This document shows, one piece after another, positions 7,516-15,224 of a DNA stretch of 64,000 bases. The stretch is from the NCBI GenBank assembly GCA_002842395.1, contig PHCV01000001.1:336213-400212 (forward strand), given 5' to 3'. This DNA is from Betaproteobacteria bacterium HGW-Betaproteobacteria-11. GTDB taxonomy: Bacteria > Pseudomonadota > Gammaproteobacteria > Burkholderiales > Rhodocyclaceae. Under the pieces are notes generated by a model that did no database searches, was not told the DNA's origin, and worked only from the letters and a program-made list of their open reading frames with translations. The position numbers and the translations under genes were made by a program. Positions within the stretch are counted from its first letter, which is position 1; every line of letters begins with the position of its first letter.

Positions 7516-8943
7516 ATGCTGATAACGATGGCGGCTACCCCCCCCCAACAGACCGAGTCACCGGCCTTCGCCGAACAAAGCCTCTATGAGGTTCAACAGA
7601 AGGTTTATCCACGCGCGGTGACGGGTACGTTTGCTCAATGGCGCTGGAGCATGGCCTGGCTGACCCAGGTGCTGTATTACGGTTTGTGCTGGCTGCCCTG
7701 GAACGGACGACAAGCCGTGTTGTTCGACCTGGCGGAGCGCAAGTTCTATATTTTCGGGCTGGTCTTCTGGCCGCAGGATGTGATTTTCCTAGCGGTTCTG
7801 CTGATCATCTCGGCCTACTCGCTGTTTCTGTTCACGGCCGTCGGTGGCCGGCTGTGGTGTGGCTATGCCTGTCCGCAGACCGTCTATACGGAAATTTTTC
7901 TGTGGATCGAGCGCAAGATCGAAGGCGATCGCAGCGCACGCATGAAGCTTGATGCCGCGGTGATGTCGCGCCGGAAGTTTTTTCTGCGCGTTGCAAAACA
8001 CGGCGCCTGGGGTTTGCTGGCATTGTGGACCGGGTTCACCTTCGTCGGATATTTCACCCCGATCAAAACACTGTGGACCTCGGCATGGAGTTTTTCGCTC
8101 GGCCCCTGGGAAGCCTTCTGGATTTTCTTCTATGGCGGCTTCACTTACCTGTTCGCCGGCCATCTGCGCGAACAGGTCTGCAAGCACATGTGCCCCTACG
8201 CGCGCTTTCAGGGTGTCATGTTCGATCCGGATACGCTGACGGTGACCTACGACGTGACGCGGGGCGAGCCGCGGGGCGCACGCAAGAAGGGCATCGACTA
8301 CCGGGCGGCGGGCCTCGGTGATTGTGTCGATTGCAGCATCTGCGTCCAGGTCTGCCCGACCGGGATCGATATCCGCAACGGCCTGCAGTATGAATGCATC
8401 GGCTGCGCCGCCTGCATCGATGGCTGCGACCAGGTGATGGAAAAGATGGGCTACCCCAAGGGACTGATCCGCTATTCCACCGAGCGGGCGATCGAGTCGC
8501 ACTGGGGCTGGAAGGAAATCATCGCGCATGTCCTGCGGCCACGGGTATTGCTGTATTCGGCGATTCTCTGGGCGATTATCATCGCCTTCGTCTGGGGTCT
8601 GGCGACCCGCTTGCCGCTGCGCGTCGATGTGATCCGCGACCGGGCGATTCTGGCCCGGGAGGTAGAAGGCGGGCTGATGGAAAATGTCTATCGTTTGCAT
8701 GTGATGAATGTTTCCGAGGCAGCGCACCGTTATGCCGTGAGCGTCAGCGGCCTGCCGGGAATCGACATGGAAGGCGACCACATCGTCGAGGTGCCGCCCG
8801 CCGTGGACAAGGTGTTCACGATTCAGGTGCGAGTGCCGCCGGACAACGGCAAGAAAGGCGCCAACGTGATCTACTTCGATGTCAAATCGCTCGCCGACGA
8901 ACGTGTCGCCGTGCATGAAAAAGCCACCTTCCTGCTGCCATGA
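7516..8943 (+). CDS. ccoG: Polyferredoxin CcoG/RdxA, cbb3 assembly
   Basis: Membrane protein with about five helices and a cytoplasmic double [4Fe-4S] ferredoxin domain, seen as CVDCSICVQVCPTG and CIGCAACIDGC. A CGYACPQTVYTEIF motif lies in the N-terminal membrane half and an immunoglobulin-like domain forms the C-terminal 110 residues. CcoG is linked to copper reduction during cbb3 oxidase assembly. Start ATG 7516 is taken; ATG 7528 (MAATPPQQ) is equally possible, as neither has a good ribosome binding site. It overlaps fixH by four bases (ATGA). Confidence 0.94.
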   Translation: MLITMAATPPQQTESPAFAEQSLYEVQQKVYPRAVTGTFAQWRWSMAWLTQVLYYGLCWLPWNGRQAVLFDLAERKFYIFGLVFWPQDVIFLAVLLIISAYSLFLFTAVGGRLWCGYACPQTVYTEIFLWIERKIEGDRSARMKLDAAVMSRRKFFLRVAKHGAWGLLALWTGFTFVGYFTPIKTLWTSAWSFSLGPWEAFWIFFYGGFTYLFAGHLREQVCKHMCPYARFQGVMFDPDTLTVTYDVTRGEPRGARKKGIDYRAAGLGDCVDCSICVQVCPTGIDIRNGLQYECIGCAACIDGCDQVMEKMGYPKGLIRYSTERAIESHWGWKEIIAHVLRPRVLLYSAILWAIIIAFVWGLATRLPLRVDVIRDRAILAREVEGGLMENVYRLHVMNVSEAAHRYAVSVSGLPGIDMEGDHIVEVPPAVDKVFTIQVRVPPDNGKKGANVIYFDVKSLADERVAVHEKATFLLP

Positions 8944-9509
8944 AAACCGCTCCTGACCATCCGTACGCCAAACGTCCCTGGTATCGCGAGCCCTGGCCCT
9001 GGCTGCTGATGGCGGGGCCGTCCATCGTCGTGGTGGCGGCGCTGTATACCGCCTGGATTGCGGTGAAGACCAGCGATGGCCTGGTGACGGAAGACTATTA
9101 CAAGAAGGGGCTGTCCATCAGCCAGACGCTGCTGCTCAACGAGAAAGCCAGGACGAGCGGACTGGTGGCGGGCGTTCGCATCGTGGGCGAGACCCTGACG
9201 GTGCATTTGCAGGCGAGTGACCAGAATTTTCTTTTGCCACCCACCGTGCGCATGACCTTGTCGCACCCGACTCGTGCCGGCCTGGACCAGACCCGGATCC
9301 TGACGCGTAGCGGAACGACTTACAGCGGGGTGGTACGCCTGCCGGCGGCAGGCCACTGGCTGATTCTTCTGGAAGACGAGAAAAATACCTGGCGGCTGTT
9401 GGGCAACGTGATCCTGCCGAGCAATGAAGAGGCGCGGATCGGTGCCACCGCTCCGGCATCGACGTCAGCCACCAGCGGAACCGCAACGCCAGCCGATTTG
9501 CGCCAGTAA
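8940..9509 (+). CDS. fixH: FixH family protein (CcoH-like)
   Basis: 189 residues with one N-terminal membrane helix (about 20-42), then the family signature SDGLVTEDYYKKGLSI and a periplasmic beta-rich domain. FixH/CcoH proteins are needed for stable assembly of cbb3 oxidase. Translationally coupled to ccoG through ATGA at 8940-8943. The Ala/Thr/Ser-rich last 25 residues look like an unstructured tail. Confidence 0.88.
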   Translation: MKTAPDHPYAKRPWYREPWPWLLMAGPSIVVVAALYTAWIAVKTSDGLVTEDYYKKGLSISQTLLLNEKARTSGLVAGVRIVGETLTVHLQASDQNFLLPPTVRMTLSHPTRAGLDQTRILTRSGTTYSGVVRLPAAGHWLILLEDEKNTWRLLGNVILPSNEEARIGATAPASTSATSGTATPADLRQ

Positions 9510-9561
9510 GTCGCGCTGGTAGGAGCCATGGGAAAGTGCCGCATACCCTGTGCCCTGTCAG

Positions 9562-9583
9562 AAAGTCGGCGTTGGCGATACGG
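9562..9583 (+). repeat. Interspersed repeat, copy 2
   Basis: Core variant AAAGTCGGCGTTGGCG at 9562-9577, followed by ATACGG as in copy 1. The left arm is degenerate (CCGCATACC near 9539). It lies in the spacer between fixH and the small membrane protein gene. Confidence 0.65.
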
Positions 9584-9718
9584 TGGAGCGCTGCTTCGGA
9601 TGTTCCCGGTTGCCGGGTGCGGACTTTTGCAATAGAGTGCAAGCAACGACTGCCGAAAAGATGAGCCTCGAGTTCATGGTGGCAGGGCGGGCCCAGTCAA
9701 GTCTTTGCGGAGGTGGAG

Positions 9719-9967
9719 ATGCAAAAGCTGTTATCGATTTTGTGGCCGTCGTTTCTGGTCGCCGGAATCGCGGAAGGCCTGTTTTTTACGCTGATCGATC
9801 CGCAGGAACTCTATTTATTGGGCGAACCGGTGCGCCTTTCGCGGATGGCGACCTACTCGCTTGGCTTCCTCTGTTTCTGGGCAATCTGCGCGGCTTCCAG
9901 CTTGGTGACGTGGTATCTGCTGCGCAGTGCGGCGGAAGTCAATCGTCGCGTGGGAGCCGTCCACTGA
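9719..9967 (+). CDS. Small two-helix membrane protein of unknown function, 82 aa
   Basis: Not recognised. Two predicted membrane helices (about residues 7-28 and 45-68) and a short basic tail. The ATG at 9719 has GGAGG five bases upstream and is preferred over the in-frame GTG at 9713. It follows the cbb3 assembly genes, and I infer an accessory role in respiration or an unrelated membrane function. No catalytic residues are visible. Confidence 0.75.
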   Translation: MQKLLSILWPSFLVAGIAEGLFFTLIDPQELYLLGEPVRLSRMATYSLGFLCFWAICAASSLVTWYLLRSAAEVNRRVGAVH

Positions 9968-10000
9968 CACGACAGAGGGGGGGTGATCACGCGCTGCCGA

Positions 10001-10444
10001 TCAGCGATAGATCAGCACCGGAATTTTCGAGTGGGTCAGCACCTTGTGGGTTTCCGAGCCGAGCAGCAGGCCGGAGAGGCCGCGCCGGCCGTGCGAGGCC
10101 ATGAAAACCAGGTCGGCGCCGACCTCGTCCGCGGCGGCGATGATGCCTATCCAGGGCGCATCGCTCACGCTGCTGCGAGTCTCTGCCACCACCCCGGCGG
10201 CCTTGGCTTTGCCGGCGGCGGCATCGAGGATGGAATGAGCCTGCTGGTCGGCCATCTGCGCAAATTGCTCGGGTGTGGTCGGATCGATCAGCGCGCCCTC
10301 GCCGTAGAAGGCCAGCGGATATTCGGGCTTGGCAAAAAAGAAAGTGATCTTGGCGCTGGCGTCCCGGGCAAAAGAGAGGGCGCGACCAATGGTGCTTTCG
10401 GAGAGCGGCGAGCCGTCGATCGGCACGAGAAGATGTTTGAACAT
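10001..10444 (-). CDS. Universal stress protein, UspA family
   Basis: 147-residue single-domain Usp with the ATP-binding pattern MASHGRRGLSGLLLGSETHK (G-2x-G-9x-G-S/T type). Proteins of this class help survival under energy or oxygen limitation. It is divergent from phaC, and an FNR-type box at 10508-10521 lies 64 bases upstream of its start at a distance that suits activation of this gene. Confidence 0.92.
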   Translation of the reverse strand: MFKHLLVPIDGSPLSESTIGRALSFARDASAKITFFFAKPEYPLAFYGEGALIDPTTPEQFAQMADQQAHSILDAAAGKAKAAGVVAETRSSVSDAPWIGIIAAADEVGADLVFMASHGRRGLSGLLLGSETHKVLTHSKIPVLIYR

Positions 10445-10507
10445 GAGGGCGCCTCGGTAAGGTTGGATTAGACTGCGAATAGCCTAGCGCAATCAGCGGC
10501 GTCTGTG

Positions 10508-10521
10508 TTGACTCCGATCAA
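10508..10521 (-). promoter_or_regulatory. FNR-type box between usp and phaC
   Basis: TTGACTCCGATCAA is one base off the FNR consensus. On the minus strand a weak -10 (TAGGCT, 10486-10481) gives a start near 10474, with the box centred about 41 bases away, 30 bases before usp. The phaC side has no -10 at the matching distance, so I assign it to usp. Confidence 0.6.
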
Positions 10522-10564
10522 GGGAAGGCGGGCCGTCCCGCAGGAATCGAAACGGAGAGACGAG

Positions 10565-12292
10565 ATGAGCGCAAGCAAGGAGACGCTGAATACCCCTCAC
10601 GCCGTCTGGCGTGCGATCGATCAGGCGGTGGAAGCCAACGTCGATCCCATCGGCATGGCGGCGCCGCTTTTGCATGCCCAACTCGCCTGGCTGGCGCATC
10701 CCATGGAGTTGTCGGATGCCATCAGCTTGCTGACGACGAAAATCTGGGAACTCCAGGTGCATACCTGGGCGCGGGCGCTGGGGCTGCCGAGCGCGGATGT
10801 CGAGCAGGCGCAATCCGATGACACGCGCTTCGCCGATCCGATCTGGAGCGAGTCGGCGAGCTGGGACATCGTCAAGGAGTGGTATCTGCTCGGCACCCAC
10901 AGCATCCAATGCATGCTCTACGAGACACCGGGATTGTCCGGCGCCGAGCGTCGCCGCGCCGCGTTCTGGTGGCGCAAGTGGCTCAACGCGGTGGCGCCGA
11001 CCAATTTCCTGGCGACCAATCCGGTCGCCTTGCGCAAGGCAATGGAAACCCATGGCGAAAGTCTGCTGCGCGGGGTGAACAATTTCATCGCCGACTTTCA
11101 GGCCGGTGACATTCAGATGACCCGCCCGGATGATTTCGTGGTCGGCGGCAACCTGGCCACCACGCCAGGCCAGGTTGTATTTCGCAATGAACTGCTGGAA
11201 GTGATCCATTACACCCCGACCCGGGCACGGGTGCATGCGACACCGATCGTGATCGTCACGCCCTGGATCAACAAGTTCTACGTCCTCGATCTGAATCCAA
11301 AAAAGAGCCTGGTGAAATTCCTGCTCGATCAGGGTTTCGACGTGTATATCACCAGTTGGAAGAACCCGACCGCCGAGATGCGCGACGTGGGTTTCGAGGA
11401 CTACCTACTGCAGGGTATCGGCAAAATCATCGAAGTGGCATGCCGGATTTCCAGTGCGGCGAAGGTGCATGTCGTCGGCTACTGCATCGGCGGCGCCGCG
11501 CTCGCCACCTGGCTGGCCTGGGCCAATGCCCGCTATTCGCCGGAGGCGGTGCCGGTCGCCACGACCACGCTGCTGGCGACCCTGGTCGATTACCACAAGC
11601 CAGGCGACATCGAGGTCTTCCTCGACGAGGGGACGGTGCACTGGCTGGAAAAATCGATGGCCGAAAAAGGCTATCTCGACGGCAAGCAGATGGCCGCAGC
11701 CTTTCGCCTGTTGCGCTCGAACAGCCTGATCTGGAACTACGTCGTCCAGGGCTACCTCTATGGCGAGGCGCCGCCGCCCTTCGATCTGCTGTACTGGAAC
11801 ATGGATACCACGCGGATGCCGGCGGCGATGCACGGCTGGTATCTGCGCAACTTCTACCTCGAAAACAAGCTGATCAAAAAAGAAGCCATCGAACTCGGCG
11901 GCGAGAAGATCGATCTTGGCCGGATCGTGCAGCCGCTCTACGTGGTATCCGCCGAGGACGATCACATCGCGCCCTGGCGGCAGGCCTTCCGCATCAACAA
12001 CTTCGTTGGCGGACCACGGCGCTTCGTGCTCTCCAGTTCGGGGCATATCCTCGGCATCGTCAACCCGGTGGTCGATCCGCCACGGCGCGAGTACCACGTC
12101 GCCAGCGCCGAGCGCCACGAGACGGCGGAGGACTGGCAGGCGCGTGCGAAGAAGCATCCCGGCAGTTGGTGGGCGGACTGGATGGCTTGGCTCAAACCCC
12201 AGTCGGGGCCGCTGGTCAAGGCGCCGCTCGTGGCAACGGCCGAATTTCCGGCACTGGCCGCTGCGCCCGGCGCCTATGTGCTCGAACACTGA
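10565..12292 (+). CDS. phaC: Class I poly(3-hydroxyalkanoate) synthase PhaC
   Basis: Polymerises (R)-3-hydroxyacyl-CoA into PHA storage granules in the cytoplasm. 575 residues from ATG 10565. It has the PhaC N-terminal domain and an alpha/beta-hydrolase fold with the lipase-like box GYCIGG, whose nucleophile is Cys307. The Asp and His of the triad lie in SAEDDHIAPW and SSSGHILGI. The start follows a purine-rich GGAGAGACGAG. The usual phaA/phaB partners are not adjacent. The gene sits between low-oxygen and NO-stress genes, which suggests storage linked to redox imbalance; this is an inference. Confidence 0.95.
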   Translation: MSASKETLNTPHAVWRAIDQAVEANVDPIGMAAPLLHAQLAWLAHPMELSDAISLLTTKIWELQVHTWARALGLPSADVEQAQSDDTRFADPIWSESASWDIVKEWYLLGTHSIQCMLYETPGLSGAERRRAAFWWRKWLNAVAPTNFLATNPVALRKAMETHGESLLRGVNNFIADFQAGDIQMTRPDDFVVGGNLATTPGQVVFRNELLEVIHYTPTRARVHATPIVIVTPWINKFYVLDLNPKKSLVKFLLDQGFDVYITSWKNPTAEMRDVGFEDYLLQGIGKIIEVACRISSAAKVHVVGYCIGGAALATWLAWANARYSPEAVPVATTTLLATLVDYHKPGDIEVFLDEGTVHWLEKSMAEKGYLDGKQMAAAFRLLRSNSLIWNYVVQGYLYGEAPPPFDLLYWNMDTTRMPAAMHGWYLRNFYLENKLIKKEAIELGGEKIDLGRIVQPLYVVSAEDDHIAPWRQAFRINNFVGGPRRFVLSSSGHILGIVNPVVDPPRREYHVASAERHETAEDWQARAKKHPGSWWADWMAWLKPQSGPLVKAPLVATAEFPALAAAPGAYVLEH

Positions 12293-12295
12293 AAC

Positions 12296-12337
12296 TTGAC
12301 CGTCGTCAAGGCGGGCGATGCCGCCTCTCGACAGAAT
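12296..12337 (+). promoter_or_regulatory. FNR/DNR-type promoter of the hemerythrin operon
   Basis: TTGACCGTCGTCAA at 12296-12309 is a perfect dyad of the Crp/FNR class with C and G at the inner positions. The -10-like CAGAAT at 12332-12337 starts 29.5 bases from the box centre, the same geometry as both cco-linked FNR boxes. The inner C/G may favour the DNR-like regulator encoded at 14315-15001 over FNR; this is an inference. Confidence 0.65.
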
Positions 12338-12367
12338 CGGATCTTCTTACCGTGGAGATCCACCTTC

Positions 12368-12814
12368 ATGTCGATCAAGGCCTTGCTCTCTGCCGATCAC
12401 CAACAATGTGACGAGCGTTTCGCCCAAGCCGAGGCGGCCGTCGCCAGCCACGATTGGGCGACGGCAGCAAGCGGTCTGCGGGCGTTGACCCGCGGGCTCG
12501 AGGCGCATTTTCTCGCCGAGGAAGAAATACTGTTTCCTGCCTTCGAGCAGGCCAGCGGCATGAGCACGGGGCCGACGGCGGTGATGCGCCTCGAACATGG
12601 GCAGATACGCGAACTGCTGGAGGCTCTTGACCAGGCGCTGGCGGCAAAGGAAGACGAAGCCTTTGCCGGCGCGGTCGAGACCTTGCTGATCCTGCTCCAG
12701 CAGCACAATCAGAAGGAGGAAAACATTCTCTACCCGATGTGCGACCGTCTGCTCGACCCGGACAGCCTCGCCGGGGCTTTGCGGCAGCGGCTGGAGGCGG
12801 ACGGAAATGACTGA
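12368..12814 (+). CDS. Hemerythrin HHE domain protein
   Basis: 148-residue four-helix protein with the diiron ligand pattern spread over DHQQCDE, HFLAEEEILFP, LEHGQI and HNQKEENILYP. Such proteins bind O2 or NO or protect iron-sulfur and diiron centres, and are often under FNR/DNR control in denitrifiers. It starts 24 bases after the predicted transcription start and overlaps the next gene by eight bases (12807-12814), so the two are translationally coupled. Confidence 0.88.
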   Translation: MSIKALLSADHQQCDERFAQAEAAVASHDWATAASGLRALTRGLEAHFLAEEEILFPAFEQASGMSTGPTAVMRLEHGQIRELLEALDQALAAKEDEAFAGAVETLLILLQQHNQKEENILYPMCDRLLDPDSLAGALRQRLEADGND

Positions 12815-13034
12815 TGCGATCGTCATCGATGGCCGCGATCTGGTGCCACCGGAGCCGCTGGAGCTGACGCTGACTGCACTCGATATCCTGCCGACCGGCG
12901 CCGAGCTGACCCTCTTGCTCTACTGTCAACCGCACCCGCTGTTCAACATCCTGCGCCAGAACGGCTACCTCTGGACGGAGCGGGTCGCGGCCGACGGTAC
13001 GCATGAAATCCGCATCCGCAAGGCGCCGTGCTGA
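12807..13034 (+). CDS. DUF2249 domain protein
   Basis: 75 residues with the DUF2249 pattern LDILPTGAELTLLLYCQPHP. The biochemical role is unknown. The family is repeatedly found beside hemerythrin, NnrS and other nitrogen-oxide genes, as here. It overlaps the hemerythrin gene and is 22 bases from the next start, so it is the second gene of a three-gene operon. Confidence 0.85.
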   Translation: MTDAIVIDGRDLVPPEPLELTLTALDILPTGAELTLLLYCQPHPLFNILRQNGYLWTERVAADGTHEIRIRKAPC

Positions 13035-13056
13035 AACAGCGCGGAGCGGATCGCCG

Positions 13057-14355
13057 ATGCACCCGAATCTTTCCTTCGAACAGGCGCCGCCCCTGGCCGT
13101 GCCCCTGCGTTTCTTCCTCACCGCACCCTGGTTCGGCGTGGCCGCCGGGCTCCTGCTGGTCATCGCCGGTGACGATGCCTTCGCCTCGCGCTTCTCGCCG
13201 TCCATTCTGGCGGTAACGCATCTGCTGACCACCGGCTTCATGCTGCAGGCGATGTGTGGCGCGCTGTTGCAATTCATTCCGGTGGCGACCGGGGCCAATG
13301 TCATTCATCTCGAGTGGTTGACGAAATTCATACAGCCGATGCTGACGTTCGCTTCGCTGGTGCTGGCAGCCGGTTTCCTGCGCATGCAGCCCATGTTGTT
13401 TACCGTGGCAAGCGTGCTGTTCCTGCTTGCCGGTCTGGGTTTTGTCGCCATCGTTTCGCTGGCGCTATGGCAAACACCGGGGAGCGGCATGACATTGCTT
13501 GCCCTCCGCGGCGCGGTCATTGCCTTGGGCGTGACCCTGCTCCTGGGCGCGGCACTCGCCATGACATTGGCTTTCGGCGTCGAGGTTCCGCTGCTGGCCA
13601 TGATCGAGGTGCATCTGGCCTGGGGGCTGGCGGGCTGGGCGTTGCTGCTGCTGGCCGCGGTGTCCTGGATCGTGGTGCCGATGTTTCAGCTCACGCCAGC
13701 CTATCCGCCGGCCTTCAGCCGTGGCTTTCTCTGGCTGCTGCCTGGCGCGGTGCTGCTGCTGTCAGTCGCCGCGCTGGTGAACAGTGAGAGACTGCTGGAC
13801 ACGAGCCGACTGATCCTGCTGCTGATCGGCGCCAGTCACGCCGTGCTCACCCTCAATCTACAGCGCCGACGGCGGCGTAAATTGCCTGATGTCACGCTGA
13901 ACTTTTTCCGCCTGGCCATGACCAGCCTGCTGGCCTTCGCGCTGCTCGGCGCGGCAGCCCTGGCTTTTCCGGCGCTCGCCGATTTGCCGCGCTATGCCAT
14001 CGGTCTGGGCGTGCTGGCGCTGGTCGGGGTGTTCGCTTCGGCGATTTGCGGCATGCTCTACAAGATCGTGCCGTTCCTCGGCTGGCTGCATCTGCAGCGG
14101 CTGGGCGCGCCGCTTTCGGCCGTGCCGAACATGAAGGGGATGCTTGCCGAAATCGCCAAACAGCGGCAGTTGGCCTTGCATGGCCTGGCCTTGCTGCTTC
14201 TCCTGGTGGCAGTCATCTGGCCGGGCTGGTTGCGCGCGGCTGGGCTGACCCTGATGCTCTCGATGGCGGCGCTGGGCGCCAATCTATACACCGCGGCGCA
14301 TCGCTATGTGCGATTCAGAGATCGTATTCGCGCAACCGGGTCAGATCAGGAATGA
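13057..14355 (+). CDS. Polytopic membrane protein of the NO-stress operon
   Basis: 432 residues, about 12 membrane helices. Histidines sit inside helices, for example THLLTTGFMLQ and MIEVHLAWGLAGW, recalling heme-copper oxidase subunit I or NnrS-type proteins, but I see no full heme-CuB ligand set. I read it as a putative heme- or copper-binding membrane protein of unknown function. ATG 13057 is chosen because upstream codons overlap DUF2249. Its 3' end overlaps the convergent regulator gene by 41 bases, so transcripts of the two would be antisense there. Confidence 0.8.
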   Translation: MHPNLSFEQAPPLAVPLRFFLTAPWFGVAAGLLLVIAGDDAFASRFSPSILAVTHLLTTGFMLQAMCGALLQFIPVATGANVIHLEWLTKFIQPMLTFASLVLAAGFLRMQPMLFTVASVLFLLAGLGFVAIVSLALWQTPGSGMTLLALRGAVIALGVTLLLGAALAMTLAFGVEVPLLAMIEVHLAWGLAGWALLLLAAVSWIVVPMFQLTPAYPPAFSRGFLWLLPGAVLLLSVAALVNSERLLDTSRLILLLIGASHAVLTLNLQRRRRRKLPDVTLNFFRLAMTSLLAFALLGAAALAFPALADLPRYAIGLGVLALVGVFASAICGMLYKIVPFLGWLHLQRLGAPLSAVPNMKGMLAEIAKQRQLALHGLALLLLLVAVIWPGWLRAAGLTLMLSMAALGANLYTAAHRYVRFRDRIRATGSDQE

Positions 14356-15001
14356 CGACGGTCTTGCCGTGCACCTCGATCACGCCGGAGTTGGAGAGCT
14401 CATGAAAAATCCGCGACAGGGTTTCCGGGGTCAGATTCAGCCGCGAGGCAATGACCTGTTTCGACGCCGGAAGCCGGATTTCGTGGCTCCCCGAAGCACC
14501 CTGCGGATACAGTTGCAGCAGGAAGCCGACCAGGCGCTGGGTGGCCGAACGCTGGGAATAGGTTTCGATATCCTGCACCAGGGTATGCAGGCGCAGCGAC
14601 AGGCCGGCCAGCATGCGCCGGGCAAAACCGGGGTCGCGTTCGAGCAGGGCGAACACCGCCTCGCCGCCGATGCAGAGCAGCAGGCTTTCGCTCATTGCTT
14701 CCGCAAACACCGGGTAGGGACGGCCCATGAACATCACCGCTTCGCCGAAACTCTGCTGCGGGCCGAGGATCTCGATCACTTTCTCGTTGCCCTGCAGGGA
14801 AGGGAAGGCGAGCTTGATCTGGCCGCTGACCACGACATAAAAGCCGTGCGCCGGATCGCCCTTCTGGAACAGCATCCCGCCTCGGGAAAGTCGGCGCTGG
14901 CGGGACGCCGCGGCAATCGCCTGGAGCTGTTCGGGCAGCAGTTCCTGGAACAGCGGCAGGCACTTGAGCAGTTGGGTGGGATCGGGGGCAGGCGTGGTCA
15001 T
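14315..15001 (-). CDS. Crp/FNR-family regulator, DNR-like
   Basis: 228 residues: an N-terminal cyclic-nucleotide-binding-type fold (GFYVVVSGQIKLAF, SFGEAVMF) and a C-terminal winged helix with VIASRLNLTPETLSRIFHEL. It lacks the N-terminal cysteines of FNR, which fits the DNR/NnrR group of NO-responsive activators that bind heme. It is flanked by the hemerythrin operon and nnrS, its likely targets. A complete copy of the interspersed repeat (14875-14905) lies in the gene and encodes RQRRLSRGG near residue 35. Confidence 0.85.
   Translation of the reverse strand: MTTPAPDPTQLLKCLPLFQELLPEQLQAIAAASRQRRLSRGGMLFQKGDPAHGFYVVVSGQIKLAFPSLQGNEKVIEILGPQQSFGEAVMFMGRPYPVFAEAMSESLLLCIGGEAVFALLERDPGFARRMLAGLSLRLHTLVQDIETYSQRSATQRLVGFLLQLYPQGASGSHEIRLPASKQVIASRLNLTPETLSRIFHELSNSGVIEVHGKTVVIPDLTRLREYDL
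14875..14905 (+). repeat. Interspersed palindromic repeat, copy 3, inside the DNR-like gene
   Basis: Core AAAGTCGGCGCTGGCG at 14887-14902 between perfect arms TCCCGCC (14875-14881) and GGCGGGA (14899-14905). The arms differ from copy 1 on both sides but still pair. Confidence 0.75.
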
Positions 15002-15099
15002 GGTTTTTTTGCAGGGCTACCTTACCATGAGCGGCCTGCAACGGGCAGGAGAGGGGGTGGGATTTTAACGTGAAATTCACTCATTTGGCATCCTGTCAG

Positions 15100-15160
15100 G
15101 GCTCGCGCGAAGCGAGCCAATCGGGAACCCCCCGTGAGGGGGGCGAAGGGGGGCGGGAGT
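15100..15160. repeat. G/C-rich double-hairpin element, copy A
   Basis: Hairpin GGCTCGC / GCGAGCC (15100-15118), then CCCCCC-GTGA-GGGGGG (15128-15143) and a G-rich tract. Similar composites occur near 23906, 30554 and 45440. Confidence 0.5.
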
Positions 15161-15174
15161 TCAAGAATGGGCTG

Positions 15175-15215
15175 ACTTTCATGCTACGGGGTGATGTTTC
15201 CCGTATCATGAAAGT
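15175..15215. repeat. ACTTTCATG palindrome, copy 1, before nnrS
   Basis: Outer arms ACTTTCATG (15175-15183) and CATGAAAGT (15207-15215) with inner arms ACGGG and CCCGT. It ends ten bases before the nnrS start, so in mRNA it would fold next to the ribosome binding site. A close relative lies at 23957-23994. Confidence 0.65.
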
Positions 15216-15224
15216 TAAACTGAG

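Noticed and set aside
9627..9642. TTGCA-N6-TGCAA dyad before the 82-residue membrane protein
   Set aside because: A single short dyad with no matching site elsewhere and no promoter at a sensible distance.
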